NCBI GenBank assembly: GCA_013823985.1
Contig: PNNB01000056.1
Span: 186,001 to 250,000 of the forward strand
From: Sphingopyxis sp.
GTDB lineage: Bacteria; Pseudomonadota; Alphaproteobacteria; Sphingomonadales; Sphingomonadaceae
Reading direction: 5' to 3'
DNA: 64,000 nt
A model generated the notes under the pieces. The model made no database searches. It saw nothing but the letters and a program-made list of their open reading frames with translations, and was not told where the DNA came from. Below are positions 43,327-52,127 of the stretch, in pieces (the first letter of the stretch is position 1; each line of letters begins with the position of its first letter). Both the position numbers and the translations under genes were made by a program.

Positions 43327-44292
43327 CTAAGGCGATACGGTCATGAAATTGGCCAGTTCGTTGGCGAATTTCTCCGGTTGGTCCAGCATGATGAAATGAT
43401 AGCTGCCCCTGATCTGGATCGCTTTGAAGTTTGGCGTTCCTGTATATTGCGGGATGAAGGCGGCGGTCGACTGTTCGACGGTCATCGCGCTATCGTCCTG
43501 CGCATAGAGCAGGGTAACCGGTGCGCTAATCTTGGGTAGTTCGGGCCGCAAATCGGTGGTCATGACATCCAGCAACGCTTGTGCAGCCACGCGGGGATCT
43601 GAATTTCGGCTCCACCGGTCAACCGTCATGCGGCCTCGGGGATTGTTCGTTAGCCCGCCTGCTTGGCTTTGCGGCCCCGGGTCGCGGCCAGTATCGACGG
43701 GTTTGGGCTGGCCATAGGCAGAGCGTATGGATGCGGCTAGCCGCTCGGCCTGGGGGCGGATCAAATCGACTGTCGCGGCCGGATGGAACAAGGTGCCAAT
43801 ATATGGCAACGCATCCATCACCATGACTTTCCGGACGAGATCGGGATAGCGGGCCGCAATCATCAGCGCGGACAGGCCGCCCAAAGAATGACCCACGATC
43901 AGGGGCTTCTTCCCACCGCCCGCCATGATCCGATCCGCAATATAATCGCCCAGTTCGCGGACGAAGGGTTCCAGAACGGGTCCCTCGCCATTGGCTTCGG
44001 CGGCGTCGCCAAATCCCCGGATCTGTATCACATGAAGCCGCACGCAAGACCGGTGGGTCGCACGCGTCGCGTCCCACACTTCACGCGAGGTTGCGAGGCC
44101 GGGTATCAGGATGAGGTCATCGACATCGCCTTGTGCAGGTCCCTCGATCTCGACGCTGAAATGGCGCCCGTCATAGGTTGACCTTTCGACCGTAGCGCCC
44201 GCAGGGGCAATGCATTGCGGGGCTTGCGCCCATGTTGCAGTAGGCAGGATAAGAGCCGCGGCGGCGCAAATCAGGGGTAGGATCAGTTTCAA
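43327..44292 (-). CDS. Exported alpha/beta hydrolase
   Basis: A 321-residue secreted hydrolase. The signal peptide ends near TWAQA (about residue 23). The oxyanion loop is LIPGLATSREVWD, the nucleophile elbow is VGHSLGGLSALMIA, the acid is probably in LYAQDDSAM and the histidine in RGSYHFIMLDQ. It starts with TTG, preceded by GGAGA. It follows the XRE gene by 21 bases, so it may be the third gene of that small operon. The substrate is unknown. Confidence 0.88.
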   Translation of the reverse strand: MKLILPLICAAAALILPTATWAQAPQCIAPAGATVERSTYDGRHFSVEIEGPAQGDVDDLILIPGLATSREVWDATRATHRSCVRLHVIQIRGFGDAAEANGEGPVLEPFVRELGDYIADRIMAGGGKKPLIVGHSLGGLSALMIAARYPDLVRKVMVMDALPYIGTLFHPAATVDLIRPQAERLAASIRSAYGQPKPVDTGRDPGPQSQAGGLTNNPRGRMTVDRWSRNSDPRVAAQALLDVMTTDLRPELPKISAPVTLLYAQDDSAMTVEQSTAAFIPQYTGTPNFKAIQIRGSYHFIMLDQPEKFANELANFMTVSP

Positions 44293-44313
44293 GGTCAGTC
44301 TCCGACAGTCAAG

Positions 44314-44505
44314 TCAGTCACGCACAAAAATGGCTTCAATCGTCAATTCGAACAGATCAGCTATGCGAAAGGCCAGCGGTAGCGACGGGTCATATTTTCC
44401 TGTTTCGATCGCGTTGACCGACTGCCGCGACACGCCAAGAGCATCGGCCAAATCCTGCTGGCTCCAGTCACGCTCGGCGCGCAGCACTTTCAGGCGGTTC
44501 TTCAT
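44314..44505 (-). CDS. Small XRE-family HTH regulator
   Basis: A 63-residue helix-turn-helix protein consisting only of the DNA-binding domain: MKNRLKVLRAERDWSQQDLA then LGVSRQSVNAIETGKYDPSLPLAF. It is of the YozG/YgzD type that is usually paired with a small membrane protein. The ATG at 44505 overlaps the stop of that membrane-protein gene (ATGA). It probably binds near the operon promoter around 44907-44980 and represses it. The longer upstream frame is a shadow. Confidence 0.9.
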   Translation of the reverse strand: MKNRLKVLRAERDWSQQDLADALGVSRQSVNAIETGKYDPSLPLAFRIADLFELTIEAIFVRD

Positions 44506-44906
44506 GCCTTCCAACGCGTGATGGGTGCGGCCAATCCCAGCATAGCGAACCAGATAACCCCCATCCATTGCGGACCGGCGGTCACGACGCCATAAACCTC
44601 CAGAAATTGCCACACGGTCACGATGACCAGCGTAAAGGCCGTCGCCAGCAGGGTCTGTTTGGCAAATAGAAGCCGTTGATATTCGTCGTCGGTTTCAACC
44701 AGCAACCGGAAGATGGCCCAAAACACCCCGATAATGGGAAATGCTGTAATCAGCGCCAGCCCGATCAAAGTCGCCTTGCCATGCTCGGCGCCATTGTTGG
44801 CGAAGGCGAGGCTGCCGCTCAGGATGAGCACATAGGCCGCCATGAACAGCATTATGCGGATCGTATAGCGGCGCATATAGGGCGCGAGGGTCTTGGATGA
44901 CAGCAT
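44502..44906 (-). CDS. Small membrane protein paired with the XRE regulator
   Basis: A 134-residue inner-membrane protein with four hydrophobic helices in two pairs: about 16-36, 45-66, 85-105 and 112-130. A cytoplasmic loop between helix 2 and 3 is charged (ETDDEYQRLL). AAGGA precedes the ATG. Two-gene modules of such a protein with a minimal XRE regulator recur in many bacteria (DUF2178-like), but the function is unknown; the membrane partner may control the regulator by sequestration (inference). Confidence 0.82.
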   Translation of the reverse strand: MLSSKTLAPYMRRYTIRIMLFMAAYVLILSGSLAFANNGAEHGKATLIGLALITAFPIIGVFWAIFRLLVETDDEYQRLLFAKQTLLATAFTLVIVTVWQFLEVYGVVTAGPQWMGVIWFAMLGLAAPITRWKA

Positions 44907-45092
44907 GTCAATGGTCCTTTAAGTTTAGACAAGCTTCCTTTACAATATGAGTCGCAAATGTCAAGGGTCCTTTCCATGTCTGAGCCATGTTGGACGATTT
45001 TGGCGCTTCCGGGCCGTTTCTGCGGGGTTGCGGCTTTGGTTGCGGGCTGGCAAAGGGACACTTCTTAAAAATTCCAGAAAGTTTGTTTTTCC

Positions 45093-47093
45093 ATGTCCGA
45101 GATGATCCGCGTCACCCTTCCCGATGGCTCCGCCCGAGAAGTGCCCAGCGGAACTACCCCTGCCGATATTGCGGCGGCGATCGGACCCGGCCTTGCGAAG
45201 GCGGCGCTGGCGGCGCGGGTGGATGGCGAAGTGCGCGACATTTCGCGGCCGCTGGTTGCCGATACCCAGCTGGCTTTGATTACCTCAAAGGATGAGGCCG
45301 AAGCGCTTGAATTGGTGCGGCACGACTATGCGCATATTCTGGCCGAAGCGGTGCAGAAACTGTTTCCCGGGACGCAAATCACCTTTGGGCCAGCGACCGA
45401 CGACGGCTTCTATTATGATGTGATGGCGCCTGCCAGCCGGGGGCCCTTTACGCTCGACGACTTGCCGTTGATTGAAGAGAAAATGCGCGAGATTATCCGC
45501 GCGGACAAGCCGCTGCGCCGTGAAGTTATGTCGCGCGATGCGCTGATTGCAAGCTGGTCGGCGGCGGGTGAAAGCTTCAAGGCCGAATGGGCGCAGGAAT
45601 TGCCGGAAGGTGAGGAACTGACGGTCTACTGGTCAGGTGACGACTGGATGGATATGTGCCGCGGGCCGCACCTTGCCTCCACCGGCAAGGTGGATGCGCA
45701 GGCGTTCAAGCTAACACGCGTTGCCGGTGCCTATTGGCGTGGTGACCAGAATAATGCGCAGCTTAGCCGTATTTACGGGACCGGCTGGCTCAACAAAAAG
45801 CAGCTTGATGCCCATCTGGTGCGGCTGGAGGAAGCGGCTAAGCGCGACCATCGCCGTCTGGGGCAGGACATGGACCTGTTCCATCTGCAACAGGAAGCGC
45901 ACGGGTCGGTGTTCTGGCATCCGCATGGCTTCACCATCTGGCGGCAGCTCGAATCCTATATGCGCCGCGCCATCGACGCGACCGGCTATCAGGAAGTAAA
46001 GACGCCGCAGGTCATGGACGCGCGGCAGTGGGAACAGTCTGGGCACTGGGGCAAATATCGCGAAAATATGTTCGTGATCCCCGATGAGGTGCCGAATACT
46101 GAAGATGAAGGTCCGGTCATATCCGGCGACGCGGACTGGATGGCGCTGAAGCCCATGAACTGTCCGGCGCATGTCCTGATTTTCCGGCAGGGGATCAAAT
46201 CCTATCGCGACCTCCCGCTGCGGCTTTATGAACATGGATGCTGCCACCGCAACGAACCGCATGGCGCGCTCCACGGTTTGATGCGGGTGCGGCAATTTAC
46301 GCAGGACGATGCCCATATCTTCTGCCGCGAAGACCAGATTGTTGCCGAAGTGCAGGATTTCTGCGCGCTCGCGGACCGGATCTACAAGGATTTCGGTTTC
46401 ACTTACTCGATCAAGCTGGCGTTGCGGCCCGAGAAGCGTTTCGGGTCCGATGCCGATTGGGACAAGGCCGAAAATGAATTGCGCGATGCCGTTGTGCGCG
46501 CGGGGCTAGCGACCGAAGAATATGGCTGGGAAGAACTGCCGGGCGAAGGGGCCTTTTATGCGCCCAAGCTGGAATGGCATCTGACCGACGCCATCGGACG
46601 CACATGGCAGGTGGGAACTATCCAGTCCGACCGCGTCCTCCCCGAACGGCTGGACGCAAGCTATGTCGGCGAAGATGGCGCGCGCCATCGCCCCGTCATG
46701 CTGCACCGCGCGATTTTCGGGTCCTATGAACGTTTCATCGGCATATTGATCGAACATTATGCCGGCCGCTTCCCGGTCTGGCTGGCCCCTGTGCAGGCGG
46801 TGGTTGCGACCATCGTTTCGGACGCCGACGGCTATGCGACAGAGGTGGAGGCGAAGCTGAAAGCTGCGGGCATCCGTGTCGAGGCCGATCTGCGCAACGA
46901 AAAGATCAACTACAAGGTGCGCGAACATAGCCTTGCAAAGGTGCCGCACCTGCTGGTGGTCGGCATGCGCGAGGCGGAAGAAGGCAAGGTCGCCATTCGC
47001 TCACTGGGTTCGGAAGGGCAGCGCATCATGACGCTTGATGAAGCCATCGCGCTGCTGGTTGCCGAAGCGACACCGCCGGACCTGCGCGCTTGA
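45093..47093 (+). CDS. thrS: Threonyl-tRNA synthetase
   Basis: A 666-residue, full-length ThrRS. It has an N-terminal TGS domain (about 1-65), an editing domain (containing GRGPHLAST-like [11 protein letters not shown]), a class II catalytic core with [11 protein letters not shown] and [20 protein letters not shown] (motif 2), motif 3 near the end of the core, and a C-terminal anticodon domain ending at DLRA. The Cys-His-His zinc site is present. The 186-base region before it contains no T-box leader that I can recognise. Confidence 0.97.
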   Translation: MSEMIRVTLPDGSAREVPSGTTPADIAAAIGPGLAKAALAARVDGEVRDISRPLVADTQLALITSKDEAEALELVRHDYAHILAEAVQKLFPGTQITFGPATDDGFYYDVMAPASRGPFTLDDLPLIEEKMREIIRADKPLRREVMSRDALIASWSAAGESFKAEWAQELPEGEELTVYWSGDDWMDMCRGPHLASTGKVDAQAFKLTRVAGAYWRGDQNNAQLSRIYGTGWLNKKQLDAHLVRLEEAAKRDHRRLGQDMDLFHLQQEAHGSVFWHPHGFTIWRQLESYMRRAIDATGYQEVKTPQVMDARQWEQSGHWGKYRENMFVIPDEVPNTEDEGPVISGDADWMALKPMNCPAHVLIFRQGIKSYRDLPLRLYEHGCCHRNEPHGALHGLMRVRQFTQDDAHIFCREDQIVAEVQDFCALADRIYKDFGFTYSIKLALRPEKRFGSDADWDKAENELRDAVVRAGLATEEYGWEELPGEGAFYAPKLEWHLTDAIGRTWQVGTIQSDRVLPERLDASYVGEDGARHRPVMLHRAIFGSYERFIGILIEHYAGRFPVWLAPVQAVVATIVSDADGYATEVEAKLKAAGIRVEADLRNEKINYKVREHSLAKVPHLLVVGMREAEEGKVAIRSLGSEGQRIMTLDEAIALLVAEATPPDLRA

Positions 47094-47143
47094 GCGACGC
47101 GCAGAACGGGGCCGTCCGAGATATTTAGTCTGCGCCTTTTCGG

Positions 47144-47902
47144 ATGCTGAATTCCGCCAACGCCTTGGCCGGGGTGCAGCCGTTGATGCTGGCGTCCGCC
47201 GCCGTCATGACCTTTGGCGCTGCCTATGTGCGTGGCCTTACCGGTTTTGGCATGGCGATCATTCTTGTCCCGATGCTAGGCCTGATTGTCTCGCCGGGCG
47301 AAGCGGTCGTGCTGGGTATTTTGCTGCAGGTGCTGATCGGTCCAGTGGGAATCCGGATCATTTATGCTGACGCACACCGAAAAAGCGCGATGACGATTGC
47401 CGCCTTTGCTGTGCTGGCGACGCCGTTGGGCATCTGGTTTCTGAAACAGACCACGCCCGATGTGGCACGCCTGCTGATCGTGCTCATCGCGATAGGGGCA
47501 TTTGTTTTGGTCCTTCTGCCCCCGCGCGGCGCGGTGCGGCCCGGTATCAAGGAAACGGCGCTGACCGGGATTGCGTCCGGCATTTTGACCGGCTTTGCCG
47601 CCATGCCGGGACCGCCGGTCGTCCCCTATTATCTGCGCCAGCCCATCCCGCCCGCCGAAGCACGCGCATCGATGATGCTGGTGTTCTTCGCCACCGCGAT
47701 TGCGGGCACGCTTTCCGCCTTTGCGCTTGGTCTGGCGAGTTGGCGATTGCTGTGGCTTTCGCTCATTCTCTTTTTGCCGATGCTGGCGGGTAACTGGTTA
47801 GGCGCGAAATCCTTTGGCAGGGTCCCTGCCCATATTTGGCGCATGTTTGTCGCGCTGATACTCGGATTGGCCGCGCTTTCGGCGGTGATCAGGCTCTTCT
47901 GA
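47144..47902 (+). CDS. TauE/SafE-family sulfite/organosulfonate exporter-like protein
   Basis: A 252-residue membrane protein of about eight helices. The TauE/SafE repeats are recognisable as AAYVRGLTGFGMAIILVPML near the N-terminus and the mirrored GIASGILTGFAAMPGPPVVPYYL in the middle. Family members export sulfite, sulfonates or sulfoacetate; the real substrate is not known. The ATG at 47144 lacks a strong site, and an ATG at 47186 is an alternative. Confidence 0.85.
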   Translation: MLNSANALAGVQPLMLASAAVMTFGAAYVRGLTGFGMAIILVPMLGLIVSPGEAVVLGILLQVLIGPVGIRIIYADAHRKSAMTIAAFAVLATPLGIWFLKQTTPDVARLLIVLIAIGAFVLVLLPPRGAVRPGIKETALTGIASGILTGFAAMPGPPVVPYYLRQPIPPAEARASMMLVFFATAIAGTLSAFALGLASWRLLWLSLILFLPMLAGNWLGAKSFGRVPAHIWRMFVALILGLAALSAVIRLF

Positions 47903-47921
47903 GCTTGACTTGCCCAACCCT

Positions 47922-47938
47922 TTAACAGCGCGTTAACC
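47922..47938 (+). promoter_or_regulatory. Perfect CtrA box before the CHAP-domain gene
   Basis: TTAA-N7-TTAACC exactly matches the full CtrA consensus. Its second half-site ends 48 bases before the start codon, the position of a CtrA-activated -35 region. Confidence 0.7.
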
Positions 47939-47984
47939 ATAAATATTATGCCGGCATTTGTGATCTTAATTTATCACATTTTAC

Positions 47985-48704
47985 ATGAGAGCGCTTTTCC
48001 TGTCCCTGCTGATGATCGCCGCCCCTGCGTCTGCGTTGAACGAAGGGCTGCAATGCGTGCCCTATGCGCGGGCCTTGTCGGGCGTCACGATCTATGGGGA
48101 TGCGCATACCTGGTGGGGTCAGGCCGAGGGTAAATATGCCCGTGGCAACGAACCCGAGGTAGGTGCAGTGCTGGCATTCCCGCCGCACGGCAATATGCGT
48201 CTTGGCCATGTCGCCGCAGTCCGCCGCATTGTCGACGAGCGCACGATTATCATTAGCCACGCCAACTGGTCTACCATCGGCGGAGTGCGCGGCCATATCG
48301 AAGAAGATGTGCGCGCGGTCGACGTATCGGAAGACAATGACTGGAGCCGCGTCCGCGTCTGGTACACACCCAATGAAGCCTTGGGCAGCACCGAATGGCC
48401 GGTGCACGGCTTCATCTATCCCAAACAGCGCCGCAGCGAATCCGAGGCACGCAAAGCCGTTGCGATGCTCCTAAAAGACCGCATTATTCCTACATTACCT
48501 GCTGCGGCACCCGTCCGTTTGGCCGAGGCCACCAAGCCGGTCATCAAGTCGGCGGCGGTCAAAACGGGTTTCGGGCTTTCGGGCAATCTGCTGAAAGATA
48601 TTGATCGCAAGGCCGCCAAGGAAACAAAGGCGACCCCCGCACCTGCAAAGCCGGTCCGCCTCGCGTCGGTTGAAAAGCTGATTGCGAAACTGCCGAAAAG
48701 CTAA
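47985..48704 (+). CDS. Exported CHAP-domain amidase/peptidase
   Basis: A 239-residue secreted protein with signal peptide (cleavage near ASA-LN, residue 18). The CHAP domain starts directly after it with the catalytic cysteine in QCVPYAR (Cys24), His75 in LGHVAAV and the third residue in SHANW (Asn94). A basic, Ala/Lys-rich tail of about 90 residues follows and may bind the cell wall. CHAP enzymes cut peptidoglycan. A perfect CtrA box upstream suggests cell-cycle-timed expression. It converges on uvrB with three bases between the stops. Confidence 0.85.
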   Translation: MRALFLSLLMIAAPASALNEGLQCVPYARALSGVTIYGDAHTWWGQAEGKYARGNEPEVGAVLAFPPHGNMRLGHVAAVRRIVDERTIIISHANWSTIGGVRGHIEEDVRAVDVSEDNDWSRVRVWYTPNEALGSTEWPVHGFIYPKQRRSESEARKAVAMLLKDRIIPTLPAAAPVRLAEATKPVIKSAAVKTGFGLSGNLLKDIDRKAAKETKATPAPAKPVRLASVEKLIAKLPKS

Positions 48705-48707
48705 AGG

Positions 48708-50894
48708 CTACCGCCCGAACTTCTTCTGCACCTTGCCGTAGCGCATCTTGCGGGTTCCGGGCTTTCCTTCTGTAGCGCGTCCTTTGGGTGCCGCGACCTG
48801 CATGTCTGTGGGCAGGCCCAGCTCCGTTGCCTCCAGCGAACGGATTTCGTCGCGTAGCCGTCCGGCTTCCTCGAATTCCAGATCTGCGGCGGCGGCGCGC
48901 ATTTTCTTTTCAAGTTCCTCGATATAGGCGCGCAGATTGTGGCCGACGAGATTGTTTGCTCCTTCGGCGTCAATCTCCACCAGCACCGAATCCCGGCTGG
49001 CGGTATCGGCGACGATGTCGTGGATATTCCGCTTGATGGTCGCAGGGGTAATGCCGTGCAGCACATTATACTCGCGCTGCTTTTCGCGGCGCCGGTCGGT
49101 TTCCCTTATGGCGCGTTCCATGCTGCCGGTCATGCGGTCGGCATAGAGAATGACCCGCCCGTCGACATTACGCGCGGCGCGGCCGATGGTTTGGATCAGG
49201 CTGGTTTCGCTGCGCAGAAACCCTTCCTTGTCGGCATCCAAAATGGCGACAAGTCCGCACTCCGGAATATCGAGACCTTCGCGCAATAGGTTGATACCGA
49301 CCAGCACATCATAGACCCCGCGCCGCAAATCGCGGATCAGCTCGATGCGTTCCAACGTCTCGACATCGGAGTGCATGTAGCGCACCTTCAACCCTGCTTC
49401 GTGCATGAACTCGGTCAGGTCTTCCGACATGCGCTTGGTCAGGGTCGTTACCAATGTGCGGTATCCGGCCTCAGCCGTTTTGCGGCATTCGTTGATGCAA
49501 TCCTGCACCTGATCCTCGACCGGCTTTATCTCGACCGGAGGATCGATCAGCCCTGTGGGACGGATGACCTGCTCGGCAAAGACGCCGCCTGACTGCTCCA
49601 TTTCCCAGCCGCCCGGCGTGGCCGAAACGCACACGGTTTGTGGCCGCATCACATCCCATTCGTTGAAACGCAGCGGCCGGTTGTCGATACAACTGGGCAG
49701 GCGGAATCCATATTCGGCCAAGGTCAGCTTGCGCCGGTGGTCACCCTTCGCCATCGCGCCGATTTGCGGCACGGTCTGGTGGCTTTCGTCAACGAACAAC
49801 AGGGCGTTATCGGGAAGATATTCAAACAAAGTCGGGGGCGGCTCGCCGGGCAAGCGGCCGGTCAAAAAGCGCGAATAATTCTCGATCCCGGCGCACGAAC
49901 CGGTCGCTGCAATCATTTCCAGATCAAATTGTGTCCGCTGTTCCAGCCGCTGCGCCTCCAGCAATTTGCCTTCGGACACCAATTCCTTCAGCCGTTCGGA
50001 CAGTTCGAATTTGATCGCCTCGCTCGCCTGCTTCATCGTCGGCCCGGGGGTGACATAATGGCTGTTGGCATAGACGCGCACGCTGTTCAGTTTGACGCCC
50101 GTCGTGCCCGTGAGCGGATCGAATTCGGCAATTTCCTCGATCTCGTCACCGAAGAAACTGATCCGCCAGGCCATATCTTCATAATGGCTGGGGAAGATTT
50201 CCAGATTGTCGCCCCGCACGCGGAAATTGCCGCGGGTGAAGGCCGTGTCGTTGCGCTTATACTGCAGCGCGACCAGCTTGCGGATCAGTTCGCGCTGGTC
50301 GACATTTTCGCCCTTTTTCAGATCGAAAATCATCGCCGAATAGGTTTCAACCGACCCGATGCCGTAAATGCACGAGACAGATGCGACGATCAGCACATCG
50401 TCCCGTTCCAGCAGCGACCGCGTTGCCGAATGCCGCATCCGGTCAATGGCTTCGTTTACCGACGATTCCTTTTCGATATAGGTATCGCTGCGCGGGACAT
50501 AGGCTTCGGGTTGGTAATAGTCGTAATAGCTGACGAAATATTCGACCGCATTGTCGGGGAAAAAGCTTTTGAATTCGCCATATAACTGCGCCGCCAAAAT
50601 CTTGTTGGGCGCCAGGATCAGCGCGGGGCGCTGCAATTCTTCAATGACCTTGGCCATGGTGAAGGTTTTGCCGGAGCCGGTAACGCCCAACAGAACCTGA
50701 TTTTTCTCCCCCGCCTTGGCCGTGTCCACCAGTTCACGGATGGCCGTTGGCTGGTCGCCGGCTGGCTCATATTCCGACACGATACGAAAGGGTTTGCCCC
50801 CTTCCATCTTGGGGGGGCGTTCGGGCTTGTGCGGTGTGAAGTTGCCGACGGTATCCGGTTCTTCAAGCCCGCGGCGGATAATGAGTTCGGCCAT
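48708..50894 (-). CDS. uvrB: Excinuclease ABC subunit B
   Basis: A 728-residue UvrB, the damage-verifying helicase-like subunit of nucleotide excision repair. Walker A is GVTGSGKT, the beta-hairpin is [12 protein letters not shown], motif II is [13 protein letters not shown], and motif VI is in [18 protein letters not shown] domain for UvrC contact lies near the C-terminus ([20 protein letters not shown]). The family has about 670 residues; the extra N-terminal 30 and basic C-terminus are usual for alphaproteobacteria. Confidence 0.97.
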   Translation of the reverse strand: MAELIIRRGLEEPDTVGNFTPHKPERPPKMEGGKPFRIVSEYEPAGDQPTAIRELVDTAKAGEKNQVLLGVTGSGKTFTMAKVIEELQRPALILAPNKILAAQLYGEFKSFFPDNAVEYFVSYYDYYQPEAYVPRSDTYIEKESSVNEAIDRMRHSATRSLLERDDVLIVASVSCIYGIGSVETYSAMIFDLKKGENVDQRELIRKLVALQYKRNDTAFTRGNFRVRGDNLEIFPSHYEDMAWRISFFGDEIEEIAEFDPLTGTTGVKLNSVRVYANSHYVTPGPTMKQASEAIKFELSERLKELVSEGKLLEAQRLEQRTQFDLEMIAATGSCAGIENYSRFLTGRLPGEPPPTLFEYLPDNALLFVDESHQTVPQIGAMAKGDHRRKLTLAEYGFRLPSCIDNRPLRFNEWDVMRPQTVCVSATPGGWEMEQSGGVFAEQVIRPTGLIDPPVEIKPVEDQVQDCINECRKTAEAGYRTLVTTLTKRMSEDLTEFMHEAGLKVRYMHSDVETLERIELIRDLRRGVYDVLVGINLLREGLDIPECGLVAILDADKEGFLRSETSLIQTIGRAARNVDGRVILYADRMTGSMERAIRETDRRREKQREYNVLHGITPATIKRNIHDIVADTASRDSVLVEIDAEGANNLVGHNLRAYIEELEKKMRAAAADLEFEEAGRLRDEIRSLEATELGLPTDMQVAAPKGRATEGKPGTRKMRYGKVQKKFGR

Positions 50895-51033
50895 GTTCGC
50901 TATATGTGCTTTTTGAGTCGGAGGGGCAAGGGGGCGATATGTCTTCTCGTCCGATAATCGGGCTTATCCTTGTTGCCTTTTCGTGCGCGTGGGGACAGAA
51001 GAAGGCTTCAAACAAAAACGGGAGGTAAAACCC

Positions 51034-51576
51034 ATGCGAAAGTTCCTCATATTGGGCGTTGCCGCGCTTGCTATTTCGGCATGCTCGGACAAGGGCGCCG
51101 ATGCCGACGGTGATGGCAAGATTTCCGATACAGAGGCGAAGGCCGAAATGTCCGATGGCGGCGCGATGGCGATGAAGCCTGGCCAGTGGGAAGTGAAAAT
51201 CAGCTTCAACAAGATCGATGCGCCTGGCCTTCCGGCAGAGGTGCAGGGCAAGATGAAGGAGCAGATGGCAAAGGGTATGACCCAGAATAGCTGCCTGACA
51301 CAGGAACAGGTAGAAAAGCCCGGTGGTGACTTCTTTGGCGCGCCTCCCGAAGCCAATTGTACATTTCAGGAATTGAAGCGTTCGGGCGACACGATGAAGG
51401 TCGCGATGACCTGCAAGCCCGCCGGTAACATGACGATCAAAAGCACGATGGACGGCAAATTTGCTGCCGAGACCTATGTCATGAATATCGACCAGAGCAC
51501 CGAAGGTACCCCGATGGGCACGGTCAAGATGACCGGCAAAATCGAAGGCAAGCGGATTGGGGATTGCCCGGTATGA
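51034..51576 (+). CDS. DUF3617 lipoprotein with EF-hand loop, copy 1
   Basis: A 180-residue lipoprotein. Lipobox ISAC gives Cys17. A canonical 12-residue EF-hand loop, DADGDGKISDTE (residues 23-34), follows six residues after the lipidated cysteine. The rest is DUF3617: KPGQWEVKISFNKIDAPGLP, a cysteine pair, and MTGKIEGKRIGDCPV. The function is unknown. The ATG at 51034 follows GGAGGT. It overlaps copy 2 (ATGA) and heads a five-gene run to 55017. Confidence 0.85.
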   Translation: MRKFLILGVAALAISACSDKGADADGDGKISDTEAKAEMSDGGAMAMKPGQWEVKISFNKIDAPGLPAEVQGKMKEQMAKGMTQNSCLTQEQVEKPGGDFFGAPPEANCTFQELKRSGDTMKVAMTCKPAGNMTIKSTMDGKFAAETYVMNIDQSTEGTPMGTVKMTGKIEGKRIGDCPV

Positions 51577-52127
51577 CAAAGCTCAGGGTCGCAGCTGGAG
51601 TTTTGGTAGCGTGCATTTCCCTTGCGTCCTGTTCGGACAACGGGGCGGACAAAGATGGCAACGGTGTCATCGATAGCGAGGAACGCGCTGCCGAAATGGA
51701 TTATGACGCCTTTGTCCCAATGAAGGCCGGGCTTTGGGAAACAAAATTCGTGTTTTCCGATATCAATGTGCCGTCCTTGGGCAAAGCGCAGAAACAACAG
51801 ATTATGGACGAAATCGCCAAAGGTGCGTCCAACCGCACCTGCTTGTCGGAGGCCGAGGCCAAGAAGCCGGGCGCAGATTTCTTTGGCGGCGATGGCGCGG
51901 AAAAGTGCCTGTACAAGGCCTTTGATGTGTCCGGACAAAATGTGCGGATGAAGCTGAGCTGCGGCATGGACGGCATGGGCAGCATCGATATGCAGCTTGC
52001 CGGTGTGATGGGCGACACCGCCTTCAACTATGAAAGCGAAGTCGATGTCCGCCTGCCCATGATCGGCAAGGTCAAGATGAAGGGCAATGCGATCGGCAAG
52101 CATATCGGGGACTGTCCGGCGCCATGA
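51573..52127 (+). CDS. DUF3617 lipoprotein with EF-hand loop, copy 2
   Basis: A 184-residue paralogue of the preceding gene. Lipobox LASC gives Cys20. The EF-hand loop DKDGNGVIDSEE (residues 26-37) again sits just after the lipid anchor. The DUF3617 core is KAGLWETKFVFSDINVPSLG, cysteines in NRTCLSEAE, EKCLYKAF and LSCGMDG, and the end GNAIGKHIGDCPAP. It starts within the stop of copy 1 and its own stop overlaps the next ATG. Both copies are probably periplasmic, tethered to a membrane. The ligand is likely Ca2+ (inference). Confidence 0.85.
   Translation: MTKLRVAAGVLVACISLASCSDNGADKDGNGVIDSEERAAEMDYDAFVPMKAGLWETKFVFSDINVPSLGKAQKQQIMDEIAKGASNRTCLSEAEAKKPGADFFGGDGAEKCLYKAFDVSGQNVRMKLSCGMDGMGSIDMQLAGVMGDTAFNYESEVDVRLPMIGKVKMKGNAIGKHIGDCPAP

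Noticed and set aside
44907-45092. T-box or other leader element before thrS
   Set aside because: No T-box core sequence or anti-terminator/terminator pair could be found. Two copies of GGTCCTTT are present but their meaning is unclear.
50880-50900. LexA-like GTTC repeat over the uvrB start
   Set aside because: The repeat is GTTC-N6-GTTC, but the alphaproteobacterial LexA box requires N7. It is partly explained by the MAEL codons.
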